NCBI GenBank assembly: GCA_017555825.1
Contig: JAFZFQ010000009.1
Location: forward strand, 1-57,370
Origin: Bacteroidaceae bacterium
GTDB lineage: Bacteria > Bacteroidota > Bacteroidia > Bacteroidales > Barnesiellaceae_A
DNA: 57,370 nt
Direction: 5' to 3'
Position numbers and translations under genes: made by a program. How positions within the stretch are numbered: the stretch's first letter is position 1; each line of letters opens with the position of its first letter. Below the pieces are notes generated by a model. That model was not told where the DNA came from. It made no database searches and worked only from the letters and a program-made list of their open reading frames with translations. Below, one piece after another: positions 1 to 8,113 of this stretch.

Positions 1-503
1 GACACAGTCGCTTGCTTTATACACCTACAAGACGCACAACAATTGTGCAGATAGATATATACATTGAGATAGCTGGCCATGAGCAACCAAGCCATATAAG
101 GCACAAACAGATAGGCAGCCAAGCGATTGACAGGATAGCTGAGCACAATATAAAGCAACACCATGATGTCGAGCAAGAGAATGTCGATAAAACCCAACAA
201 CGGATTGCGCAGCGTAAAGAAGGTGATGCACCACAAGAAGTTGAGCAGCAATTGTACAACAAACACCGTCAAGACCAGCCGTCGCGTCACATGCCCCGAC
301 CCCTGCACAAGTCCGGCCGAAATACCCATGAGCAAGTAGAGAATACTCCACACTATCGGAAACACAATATTGGGCGGTGTGAGAGGCGAACGCCTCAACA
401 ACGGATACCACATCGTGAGCGAATCATTCTGCATGTACGATGCCACAAGCCCAACGGCAAAACAGACTATCACCCACATCGGAATAGCAACAACAGTACG
501 CAT
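1..503 (-). CDS. tspO: TspO/MBR family protein (partial, runs off the left edge)
   Basis: Read leftward from an ATG at 503, the frame stays open to the window edge (at least 167 codons). It shows five hydrophobic segments and the TspO/MBR pattern: RRSPLTPPNIVFPIVWS near the start, a central QLLLNFLWCITFF, and PYMAWLLMASYLNVYI near the end. The family are five-helix membrane proteins that bind tetrapyrroles and act in porphyrin or stress responses. TspO proteins usually end soon after YLN-x-YI, so only a few codons are probably missing. The gene is downstream of tRNA-Leu in the reconstructed ancestral chromosome and is now separated from it by the integrated element. Family call from visible motifs; ligand not inferable. 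Confidence 0.88.
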   Translation of the reverse strand, partial: MRTVVAIPMWVIVCFAVGLVASYMQNDSLTMWYPLLRRSPLTPPNIVFPIVWSILYLLMGISAGLVQGSGHVTRRLVLTVFVVQLLLNFLWCITFFTLRNPLLGFIDILLLDIMVLLYIVLSYPVNRLAAYLFVPYMAWLLMASYLNVYIYLHNCCASCRCIKQATV

Positions 504-589
504 AAGCCTAAGGTTTTTTATATTCTAACACCCGACACAGCACATTTGTTGCGAGAAAAACACCCCCAACTATAACATCTACCCAAAAC

Positions 590-625
590 AAAAAAGGAAA
601 CCTCGGCAATGAGATTTCCTTTTTT
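590..625 (-). terminator. Displaced tRNA-Leu terminator
   Basis: A stem of AAAAAAGGAAA (590-600) with TTTCCTTTTTT (615-625), plus an inner CTC/GAG pair, loop GGCAAT. Read on the minus strand it ends in a T-run, so it stops leftward transcription. Nothing transcribed leftward lies immediately to its right today. If the element at 626-18097 is removed, it follows the tRNA-Leu 3' end directly. Inference: this is the original terminator of the tRNA-Gly/tRNA-Leu operon. Confidence 0.75.
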
Positions 626-631
626 GTACCC
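626..631. other. attL core, left copy of the 6-bp direct repeat
   Basis: GTACCC at 626-631 abuts the displaced terminator on its left. It is the first two codons (Val-Pro) of the orphan recombinase tail on its right. The matching copy is 18092-18097. A short core is normal for large serine recombinases, whose crossover uses only two central bases. Confidence 0.75.
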
Positions 632-748
632 CTAGATATTCTCACATCGAACCGATTTTTAGAAGATTTGGAAAAGCTATGGCAACTGCGCTATTACATT
701 CCCGACCCTACTAAAATTGAGTTTAATACTCCTTTTTCACAAGAATAA
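626..748 (+). pseudogene. Detached 3' end of the large serine recombinase gene
   Basis: An open frame of 40 codons followed by TAA (746-748), with no start of its own, begins exactly at attL. It reads VPLDILTSNRFLEDLEKLWQ and then LRYYIPDPTKIEFNTPFSQE. Its frame at GTA-CCC is the same as that of the recombinase at GTA-CCC (18092-18097). In the circular element the recombinase would therefore be 515 residues from the right end plus these 40, about 555 in all. It is not a decayed gene but one half of a gene split by integration. No promoter is visible. Confidence 0.8.
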
Positions 749-943
749 ATCACGTTTTCACAAGGATATTATCTCTGCATATAAGCCATACGGCATATTA
801 TAACCTGTGTATGCGCACACGCTTGCCAACTTACTATATTAGTAGGTTTGCAAAACAGTTTTATCGATTTTTGCTAATAATATTTTTCTAAAAAACATCT
901 ACTAAATCTACTTTTCCTAATATTTATAAATAAAGAATATTAT
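749..943. other. AT-rich leader with imperfect palindromes, left end of the element
   Basis: No gene is seen here. The stretch holds a small hairpin (TGTG-tatgcg-CACA, about 806-820) and an imperfect palindrome CTTACTA-tat-TAGTAGG (829-846), followed by related CTACTAAATCTAC at 899-911. It immediately precedes the initiator operon, which is where an origin or nick site would be expected. That role is inference only. Confidence 0.35.
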
Positions 944-1132
944 ATGAGAGAATATCGAGAATTAAAAGATGCTACTAAACAGCGCATCAGCCAACGGCTA
1001 AAAGGTCGGACTAAAAGCGACAGCCACAAACAAGCTATCAGCGATAGCATGAAGGCATATTGGAGTACAGTGCCCAATATGCCGAAGTATAAAAATAATA
1101 AAATTCAAAACAAACTTAAAAATGAAAATTAG
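944..1132 (+). CDS. Small NUMOD3-like DNA-binding protein
   Basis: A 62-residue basic protein. Residues about 11-41 contain two copies of a helix pattern typical of NUMOD3 modules: TKQRISQRLKGRTKSDSHK followed by QAISDSMKAYW. NUMOD3 modules contact DNA in homing endonucleases and associated proteins. The 3' end overlaps the start of the replication-initiator gene by 11 bp, so the two are probably translationally coupled. Inference: an accessory protein that helps the initiator find or control its origin. The whole gene is AT-rich, as is the initiator. Confidence 0.65.
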   Translation: MREYRELKDATKQRISQRLKGRTKSDSHKQAISDSMKAYWSTVPNMPKYKNNKIQNKLKNEN

Positions 1133-2003
1133 TATTGATAAATTAAAAGTATGTTACAAATTTACAGAACAATCGCCCATCCATTACCTAATGGAAAATC
1201 CTATTGAGGAATTTGAAATGCCATCTTGGTACTTTCATCTTGTTCGTACAGATGGCAAACATTTTGAACATATATATAGAATAATATATCTTGAACGTAC
1301 TGCTAACAATAATCAAGAATACGATTATCAGTGTTTTGGCACACTGCGTTGGGGACTTCGTTCTGATAAAACAGGAGAAATGTCCGACTTCGTTTGGATA
1401 GAAATAGATAACAAACAACTTTACCTCAACTACAATTACAACACGAGCAATAGAGTTGTATATCTGGAACATATTGAAGATATGTTGGGACTACAATTCC
1501 ACAACCTTACTCGTCTTGACCTTGCTATAGATGACACTCGTAACCTCTCCAAACGCCTAATTCGTGCCATTCGTGATGAAAACCTTATCCCCATTGTAAA
1601 TGGCACAAAGGTAACAGATAGGAATAAACTCCTTGAAGATATACTCTATATTGGCGTTGGGTCCTGCCGTAGAATTAAAGAGTACAACCTCATCGTTCAG
1701 CAGAAGAATGGCGATTTGCGCCTCTCTGCATACAACAAGAAGCGAGAGATAGAAAGTAAGAGTGGCAAACAGTACATTACTGAAGCCAATGGCAACCCAC
1801 AATATCTGTTTAGGCTGGAAGTACGAATAAATGGCGATGTACTGCGAGAGTATTTCGACAAAAATAGAATAGAGTATAATTCTATAATGTTTTGCGATGA
1901 GGCTTGGTTGTGTCGCTTGTTCCTTGCCTTTTCAAGTAGAGTTTTACGCTTCCAAACAGTCAAAGGCCGTCAATCGCTCGATGTTCTTGATATAGTAGCG
2001 TAG
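1122..2003 (+). CDS. Rep_trans/MOBT-like replication initiator or relaxase
   Basis: A 293-residue protein with the signature LTRLDLAIDD (129-138), typical of the Rep_trans family that includes phage RstA-like initiators and the NicK/Orf20 (MOBT) relaxases of ICEBs1 and Tn916. A second conserved-looking stretch, YLFRLEVRING, lies near residue 230. Such proteins nick one DNA strand at an origin through a tyrosine and start rolling-circle replication or transfer. Here it is the only replication or mobilization gene of the element. Many tyrosines are present (for example YLNYNYN at 101-107), and I cannot say which is catalytic. It follows the small NUMOD3-like gene with an 11-bp overlap. Confidence 0.7.
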   Translation: MKISIDKLKVCYKFTEQSPIHYLMENPIEEFEMPSWYFHLVRTDGKHFEHIYRIIYLERTANNNQEYDYQCFGTLRWGLRSDKTGEMSDFVWIEIDNKQLYLNYNYNTSNRVVYLEHIEDMLGLQFHNLTRLDLAIDDTRNLSKRLIRAIRDENLIPIVNGTKVTDRNKLLEDILYIGVGSCRRIKEYNLIVQQKNGDLRLSAYNKKREIESKSGKQYITEANGNPQYLFRLEVRINGDVLREYFDKNRIEYNSIMFCDEAWLCRLFLAFSSRVLRFQTVKGRQSLDVLDIVA

Positions 2004-2010
2004 GGTATTA

Positions 2011-2183
2011 GTAAACCACCCTATGAATACATGGTGTTTTACTCTAATTAATTGATATAAAACATTATATAAAGCAATTTGCCTATGAATAAATTTATAT
2101 AATTTTTTAGAGTAAAATATATTAATCCGTATCAAATTAAAAATGTATCAATATAACCTTAAATATGGTCGTATTGATACATT
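2011..2183. repeat. Cluster of inverted repeats downstream of the initiator gene
   Basis: Three structures lie in 170 bp. GTAAACCACC with GGTGTTTTAC forms an imperfect hairpin (2011-2042). TTTTACTCTAA (2037-2047) and TTAGAGTAAAA (2107-2117) are a perfect 11-bp inverted pair 59 bp apart. AATGTATCAATA (2142-2153) and TATTGATACATT (2172-2183) are a perfect 12-bp inverted pair with an 18-bp spacer, followed by CTTTTTG. CTATGAATA also occurs twice directly (2021 and 2082). The last pair could be a two-way terminator between the converging initiator and res genes; the others suit an origin or protein-binding region. Confidence 0.6.
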
Positions 2184-2236
2184 CTTTTTGTATGATTTTA
2201 ATTTAAAAGATTATTATGAGTTTTAAAGCAATGATA

Positions 2237-5200
2237 TTATTGTTGCATTACTTTTACTATATCTAACAACTGCTCATACGATGACACGGTATCGTATCGC
2301 ACCTCGCTTGTTGAGGCGTCGTTGAAGAGTTTTTTAGCACACGCAATCTTAGCCTTCTCTACGCCTCTCAATTCCATAGAATCCAATGAACCCTTAGTCT
2401 CTGCAATAAAGAATATATGTTTTACAGTACCCTTATTGAAAGCAATAGCCCAATCGGGAGCATAGTTGCCCACAGGTGTAGGTATTTGGAATGAACGTGG
2501 AAGTTTTGCATATACACAAACTTCTGTTGCATCATCGAGTGCCGATGCAAACTTGCGCTCACCATCCGAGTCGCTGAACACATAGTCCATAATGTGCTTC
2601 TTCGCTGCGTATGCCTTGCTAAGAGACTGTGACGATTTCTCCTGTGTAAAGATTGTACTATCATAGCCACCCTCAATAAGGTTGTATGATATGTGGTCCA
2701 CAATCATTGTTGCTTTCTGCTCCTTAATCAACTTAACCACATTACGGATAAACTCCTCAGGGTTATTTTGGAACATAGACAGCCTTGTGGGGCTCAACTT
2801 TTTAAGTATCTCAACAACTGTTTTGCGGGTCAAAGTTGCACCCTTGGCAATCTCACCCACAAGGTCGTATTTTACCGTTGAGGTTGATACCGTTCCTACT
2901 CGTTTTGAGGTTGAAGATGTACTACCGAACGTATCCACTCTATCTTGCTCACCTGTAACCACAACATAACGTAACTGATTCACTTCTAGTTCGGCATTAA
3001 TGTGTAGAGCTGCTTTTTCAATCAACTCTTGGCTATTGTAATGAACTGTATAGGCGTACTTGTGGTTAATTTTCTTCCAAAGTGCTTGGAACTCAGCTTT
3101 GGCATAATTATCGTTCAATTTATTCTCCTTGATAACCGTTGCATTACCATCCTCAAACATATTGTCGATAGCCACAGATTCGTCATACAACGCACGAATC
3201 AACAACTGTATGCTATCAGCCATTGGCGCCAATTTACGAGACATCGGAGCAAGGTTTCCTTCAGCCAAATCGGTCTTAAACTGCTCTGTAACTTGTCCCT
3301 TGTCGTCGATATAGTCGTTCTCCCAAAGGTATGCACGGATAGAATTAGCCTCCTCCGCGGTGATAGGACGCTTGTCATCACCCACAAATACGAGTTTGCC
3401 AGTGAAGTATGCCTCATCTGCCTTTGTAGGACGGTCTCGAAGCACATCACGGGTCTCACGCTGCAAGTCGCCCACGAAGTCGCTATAACTCTCGTTTACG
3501 ATTACAGTCAGTTTATTCAACTCGTGCACATTCTCGCCGAGAGTCTCAAAGTCCATACGATTACCATGTGCATCCACACATATACGCAAACCTCGACCCA
3601 CCTCCTGACGCTTGGCTGTTGCTGAATTAGCGTGTCGGAGCGTACAAATTTGGAATACATTAGGGTTATCCCATCCCTCACGTAGGGCAGAGTGTGAGAA
3701 GATAAATCGTGTGGGCTCATCAAAACTCAACAGACGCTCCTTGTTCTTCAGGATAAGGTCGTAAGCCGAAGTGTCATCTGAAGTATCACGACCACGCTTC
3801 ACCTCGCTATTCACAGAGCGACCTTTCTTGTCGATTGAGAAGTAACCATTGTGAACTTCGCTTGCACTGAAACGGCGTAGATATTGCTGATAATCAGAGT
3901 CGTAGACTGATAAATTTTCATTAAGAATATTGATGTATTCTTCTTCAAAAATCTTCCAAAAAACACCCTTCACAACCTCGCCATCTTCGCCATAACTCTT
4001 ATACTTGCTCACCTCGTCGATAAAGAACAACGATAGAGTCTTGATACCTCGTGCAAACAATTCACGCTCCTTCTCGAAGTGTGAAACGATGGTCTCACGG
4101 ATTTGCACACGCTGCATTGCCAACTCGTTGCTATCGCCGAATACCTCACCCTTGCGGAGTGTTATGCCATTAAGGAATGTAACAGTATCAGTATATGGAT
4201 TGATTTCCGATATATCGAAGCCTTCGTATTGTTTAAGACCGCTGACACTATATAATTTATCTCCCTTACCAAATTTCATCGACTTACGATGTATGCCTGT
4301 GGCAGTCTTAACCTCAAGGTCAATCTTTACCATCGGAGGCTCGGTCTTCGATAGGATGATGCTGTCGATATAGAGATAACTCGATGTGCCCTTCAAGTTC
4401 TTAACTTCGAAGCCCTTAACCTGAATCTTCTTCACGAGTTTCTTGTTGTAGGCATCGAGTGCATCGAGTGCATATACAGTATTGTGCTTGGTCTTATGGG
4501 TAGCCGAGTAGTTAAGGATGAACAACGGCATAAAGCGTTTGAGAGCTGTCTGTGTGGCCTCGCCCTCCATCTTCTGAGGCTCATCCATAATGATAATTGG
4601 ACGGTTCGCTGCAATCACATCGATAGGACGACGACTCGCAAAGTCATCACGCTTCGAGTAGATAATGCGAGCAGTCTTATCGCCACCTCTTCCTGTTGTG
4701 TTCTTTGACTCATTGAGCGACGCAGCAAATGCTTGAGTATTTATTATCATTACATTGATACCCGCATCGCTCGAAAAGTCATCGAGACTCTTCAAACGGC
4801 TACTGTCGTAGATAAACCAACGGGACTTCTTGCCATAGTGCTCCATAAAGTGGTCTTCGAGTATACGGAAACTCTTTCCTACACCTTCACGAATAGCAAT
4901 GCTTGGCACTATAACAATAAACTTGTTCCATCCATAACGCTTGTTCAACTCGAACATCGTCTTGATGTAAACATAGGTTTTACCCGTACCCGTCTCCATC
5001 TCAATATCGAGGCTGCACGCACCGATACAAGGGGCAAGGCTACTCGATAGTTTAATATCACCAGCGGCTTGTGCCTTATGGATATTCTCAAGTAACTGCG
5101 ACGATGTTAGTTGTACCTCGCTATTACGGTAACCCATTTCCAATTCGTCATCATAGAGAGTAGCAGCATGCTTGCCAAGGTCACGGCGATACGCAAGGCT

Positions 5201-5287
5201 ATCCACTGAAGGTTGCCCAGAAAACACTTCTACGGTACGCTCTACCGCATCGGTCTGATATTGCTGTATCTTAAATTTGAATTTCAT
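2237..5287 (-). CDS. res: Type III restriction enzyme, Res subunit
   Basis: A 1016-residue helicase-nuclease. Walker A METGTGKT is at 97-104 and the Walker B variant DEPQ at 235-238, as usual in type III Res. Later helicase motifs include SALREGWDNPNVF and QEVGRGLRI. The C-terminus holds a PD-(D/E)xK type nuclease: APDWAIAF, then FFIAETKGS. With Mod it cuts unmethylated DNA after ATP-dependent communication between head-to-head sites. It is the last gene of a leftward operon, starting 3 bp after the DUF2971 gene and separated from mod by three embedded genes. The length is normal for the family and no lesion is visible. Confidence 0.93.
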   Translation of the reverse strand: MKFKFKIQQYQTDAVERTVEVFSGQPSVDSLAYRRDLGKHAATLYDDELEMGYRNSEVQLTSSQLLENIHKAQAAGDIKLSSSLAPCIGACSLDIEMETGTGKTYVYIKTMFELNKRYGWNKFIVIVPSIAIREGVGKSFRILEDHFMEHYGKKSRWFIYDSSRLKSLDDFSSDAGINVMIINTQAFAASLNESKNTTGRGGDKTARIIYSKRDDFASRRPIDVIAANRPIIIMDEPQKMEGEATQTALKRFMPLFILNYSATHKTKHNTVYALDALDAYNKKLVKKIQVKGFEVKNLKGTSSYLYIDSIILSKTEPPMVKIDLEVKTATGIHRKSMKFGKGDKLYSVSGLKQYEGFDISEINPYTDTVTFLNGITLRKGEVFGDSNELAMQRVQIRETIVSHFEKERELFARGIKTLSLFFIDEVSKYKSYGEDGEVVKGVFWKIFEEEYINILNENLSVYDSDYQQYLRRFSASEVHNGYFSIDKKGRSVNSEVKRGRDTSDDTSAYDLILKNKERLLSFDEPTRFIFSHSALREGWDNPNVFQICTLRHANSATAKRQEVGRGLRICVDAHGNRMDFETLGENVHELNKLTVIVNESYSDFVGDLQRETRDVLRDRPTKADEAYFTGKLVFVGDDKRPITAEEANSIRAYLWENDYIDDKGQVTEQFKTDLAEGNLAPMSRKLAPMADSIQLLIRALYDESVAIDNMFEDGNATVIKENKLNDNYAKAEFQALWKKINHKYAYTVHYNSQELIEKAALHINAELEVNQLRYVVVTGEQDRVDTFGSTSSTSKRVGTVSTSTVKYDLVGEIAKGATLTRKTVVEILKKLSPTRLSMFQNNPEEFIRNVVKLIKEQKATMIVDHISYNLIEGGYDSTIFTQEKSSQSLSKAYAAKKHIMDYVFSDSDGERKFASALDDATEVCVYAKLPRSFQIPTPVGNYAPDWAIAFNKGTVKHIFFIAETKGSLDSMELRGVEKAKIACAKKLFNDASTSEVRYDTVSSYEQLLDIVKVMQQ

Positions 5288-5290
5288 AGT

Positions 5291-6259
5291 CTATATTCTT
5301 TCGGGATGCATCCATACACATTCAGGAGCATCAAATGATGAATATCCAATCCAATGTTTTGCTTGTATTTCAATCTCTTCAATAGTCATATTAGCCCTTG
5401 GTTTGTAATTGACCATAATGGGCAAGGCCTTCACATCATCTATTAAAGTGAGATTGCTTTGACTCCCCAAATCCTTTCTTATCTTTTGTACAAAGTCTTC
5501 TATGCTACTTTTGTCTTTATTGGGAGACTGATACCATATAATGTAGTTGGTAACCGTAGGCTGCTTTTCAATATTTACTATCTCGTGCGTATAATCAAAC
5601 AATAATTTGCTTGCACTTAACTTATAGTCTTTGCCCACTCGTTCTATTTGATAGAATTCAATACCCTTGTCCTTTAACCCATTAACAATAGCATTGCGTT
5701 CAGCCAAAGGCATATTTAACCCAAAGTATATTGCTCTAATGGCATCAAACGATATTTTCTTTACTCCACTTAAGCTGAATATTAGCCTGAATTCATTTTC
5801 GTATGCCCAAGCCAATGACTTTGTAGAGAAAGCCTTTTTAATCTTTACTTCAATTGAATCATCAGATGATATAGTTGGCTTGTTTTCTTGATATTCTACA
5901 TCTATCCTGTAATCGATAATGGAGGTAATACAAGTGTCGAGTTTATCTAAATCATATTCAATACAAAATCCTTTATGTGAATTCGCATAATGTGCCCATA
6001 ACAATTCATTACAAGGAAAATCCTCTCCTTCTTTCTGTTTGGACATCGAATAGACTCCTGCACTATAACTCTCTTGAAGAAGCGGTGTTACCCAATGCTC
6101 CTGTTCTTGAGATAAAGGCAAATCTACCGAGCCCTCAAATGGGTCGTTCAGGTCCTTCATCTTTGGAGCATACAATTCTCCCTTGATAAGAGAATCTGTA
6201 TCTCTACGCTTTCCTGTCTCATTAGCAAGATTGGCTCTATATTTATATCCAACTCTCAT
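5291..6259 (-). CDS. DUF2971 family protein
   Basis: A 322-residue soluble protein. LWAHYANSHKGFCIEYDLD near residues 88-106 is the hallmark of DUF2971, whose members are often found in defence islands and restriction operons but have no agreed biochemical role. The N-terminus (YAPKMKDLNDPFEG) also fits the family. It lies between the AlbA_2/ATPase gene (54 bp upstream) and res (3 bp downstream), so it is surely co-transcribed with res. The last 100 residues look like a separate variable region. It is more AT-rich than mod and res. Function unknown. Confidence 0.8.
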   Translation of the reverse strand: MRVGYKYRANLANETGKRRDTDSLIKGELYAPKMKDLNDPFEGSVDLPLSQEQEHWVTPLLQESYSAGVYSMSKQKEGEDFPCNELLWAHYANSHKGFCIEYDLDKLDTCITSIIDYRIDVEYQENKPTISSDDSIEVKIKKAFSTKSLAWAYENEFRLIFSLSGVKKISFDAIRAIYFGLNMPLAERNAIVNGLKDKGIEFYQIERVGKDYKLSASKLLFDYTHEIVNIEKQPTVTNYIIWYQSPNKDKSSIEDFVQKIRKDLGSQSNLTLIDDVKALPIMVNYKPRANMTIEEIEIQAKHWIGYSSFDAPECVWMHPERI

Positions 6260-6313
6260 TACAATATCCTCCTAACGGTTTCTGTTTTCTTTGCTATATG
6301 CGTTAAGGATAAA

Positions 6314-8113
6314 TTACTCATTCGTCCCAAACAAGTCTGTTTCGGGTAGTATTACCCAATATCCACCTCTTGTAGCAGGACCACCTCGCCTAATTTTATT
6401 ATTAATCTTTAGTTTGTCTATATGTTTCTGAATTGCATTCACAGATATACCTATTTTAGTACTTAGCTCTTTTCTTGTAATATGAGGATTCTTTTGTATC
6501 AATGAGAAAACTTGAACAGTGGTAGAATCTGAATTAGACAACCCATTAGACAACCCATTAGACAACCCATTAGACAACCCATTAGACAACCCATCAATTG
6601 CAGAATGATAATCTTTATTAAGTCTATAAGTAGTCCATCTTCCTTTGTTTTCAGGTATCAATAAATCTACATTGGTCAGCAATTTAAGAATCTTCGCTAC
6701 CTCCAAAGAGTTTTTCTCCAAGATTGTTTGTAGGCGTTGGTTTGTGACACCTTTCTCTATATATGCAACAGACAATACTGTTAGATTCTCTTTTGTGATA
6801 TTCTTTATACTATCCCCCAATAATTGCTGCATATATTCTGTCACCTCCTGAGGAAACATTGAAATCATCCAAAGCTTTAGATGCACTTCTTTTGTCTCTG
6901 AGTTTTCATCGAGGTCAGGTTTGCGCCACTGTTCTTGTTTACATACATCAAGTATGATTGGGAAGCCCGAACCAAGGTTTTCTCCAAATCCAATCATACG
7001 AAGCATATTTTGCATTCTTGGATTTCTTGCTTTTGAACTACCTCCTTCATAAATTTGTGATATGGGAAGCTTTAATGTTCCTGGGTTCCTGAAACAGAAG
7101 CATCCATTGTGCTTTTCAATTCTCAGCACACCTCCCGATAAAAAGAAATCTGCGTGGATTACACTATTGGTAAGTGCCTCACGAACAGCCTTATGCGCAG
7201 GAGTGTCATCATTACGCTGCACTCCTTCCAATTTGAAAGGACGCTTTAAATCAACTGTGAGCTTAACGAGAACCCTGCGGAAGAAATTGTAAAGGTTGTT
7301 TTCCCAAGTACCATCGTATGTTATACGGTCACTATATCGCATATCTCCAACAAGATTGGTCTTATCTATATAGTCCATCCTGAAGTTAGAGAATCGCTCA
7401 CGAACGGGTAGTCCCTTGCCGAACATTAACAATCCTGCAAATGTAAGCCCCTCCTTACCAGTGATACGGTCTATTGAATAACCACCAAACTGTTTTAGAA
7501 ACTCTTTGTCATCCAATTGGTTGAATGGATGGCCAATATTCCGATTGTCAAATTCATTTCTAAAACTTTTTAATGTCGTCACATCAATATCATCCATCGA
7601 ATAGCCTTCAAGAATATTACCATCATTACCATCGTCATTGGCATCACGAATCATCGCCTTAACCTCACCCTCCTCGCAGTGGTAGTCGCCCTCGAAGTTG
7701 CGCTTAAATGTACCTTTGTACACATTGCCATTGATAAATACAGGCTTTATATTGTATGCCGCCTGTGGAACTTGGATAACAACAATACTGATATGCTCGT
7801 CATACTCTACGATTTGCACATTCTCGTCTTTGAGTATGCAAGCGTTTACTTTATCACTATTTATCGTATTCCAAAAGTCCTTGACTATGTTCTCAGGGTT
7901 ATGAACGCCTAAAACACGGAAACGGTCATCCCAATTATCGGCTTGCAAGTCTTCCTCCACACCCAAGATAATTGTTCCCCCATTGGTATTTGCAAATGCC
8001 GAGTATGTCTCCCAAATAGATTTAGGGACACCTCTCTCTGCCTTCTTACACTCCAAATTGATATGCTCACCATATTTGAGCAACTCATCTATATATGTTT
8101 TATCCATAATCAT
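6314..8113 (-). CDS. AlbA_2 domain / ATPase protein with repeated GLSN linker
   Basis: A 599-residue protein. The N-terminal AlbA_2 (Schlafen-type) nucleic-acid-binding domain includes HINLECKKAERG (18-29) and AFANTNGGTIILGVEED (39-55). A GHKL-like ATPase (HATPase_c_4) follows: REALTNSVIHADFF, then FRNPG, then GSGFPII. Residues 508-527 are five copies of GLSN, and the last 70 residues form a winged helix (ITRKELSTKIGISVNAIQKH). Such proteins are putative DNA-binding regulators or defence effectors. The start overlaps the TPR gene stop by 4 bp, so translation is coupled. Its position inside a type III restriction operon is notable. Confidence 0.85.
   Translation of the reverse strand: MIMDKTYIDELLKYGEHINLECKKAERGVPKSIWETYSAFANTNGGTIILGVEEDLQADNWDDRFRVLGVHNPENIVKDFWNTINSDKVNACILKDENVQIVEYDEHISIVVIQVPQAAYNIKPVFINGNVYKGTFKRNFEGDYHCEEGEVKAMIRDANDDGNDGNILEGYSMDDIDVTTLKSFRNEFDNRNIGHPFNQLDDKEFLKQFGGYSIDRITGKEGLTFAGLLMFGKGLPVRERFSNFRMDYIDKTNLVGDMRYSDRITYDGTWENNLYNFFRRVLVKLTVDLKRPFKLEGVQRNDDTPAHKAVREALTNSVIHADFFLSGGVLRIEKHNGCFCFRNPGTLKLPISQIYEGGSSKARNPRMQNMLRMIGFGENLGSGFPIILDVCKQEQWRKPDLDENSETKEVHLKLWMISMFPQEVTEYMQQLLGDSIKNITKENLTVLSVAYIEKGVTNQRLQTILEKNSLEVAKILKLLTNVDLLIPENKGRWTTYRLNKDYHSAIDGLSNGLSNGLSNGLSNGLSNSDSTTVQVFSLIQKNPHITRKELSTKIGISVNAIQKHIDKLKINNKIRRGGPATRGGYWVILPETDLFGTNE
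6533..6592 (-). repeat. Five in-frame 12-bp tandem repeats (GLSN)
   Basis: The unit CCATTAGACAAC, on the plus strand, is repeated five times nearly without change and encodes GLSN between the ATPase and the winged helix. Since the unit is a multiple of three, slippage would change linker length but not frame. Confidence 0.9.

Noticed and set aside
12..575. A 187-codon frame on the plus strand at the left edge
   Set aside because: It is the antisense of tspO: His/Gln/Arg-rich composition with no domain, while the minus strand gives a clear TspO protein.
6533..6592. Short regular repeats as a CRISPR array
   Set aside because: The units are 12 bp, contiguous, without spacers, and in frame inside a protein.
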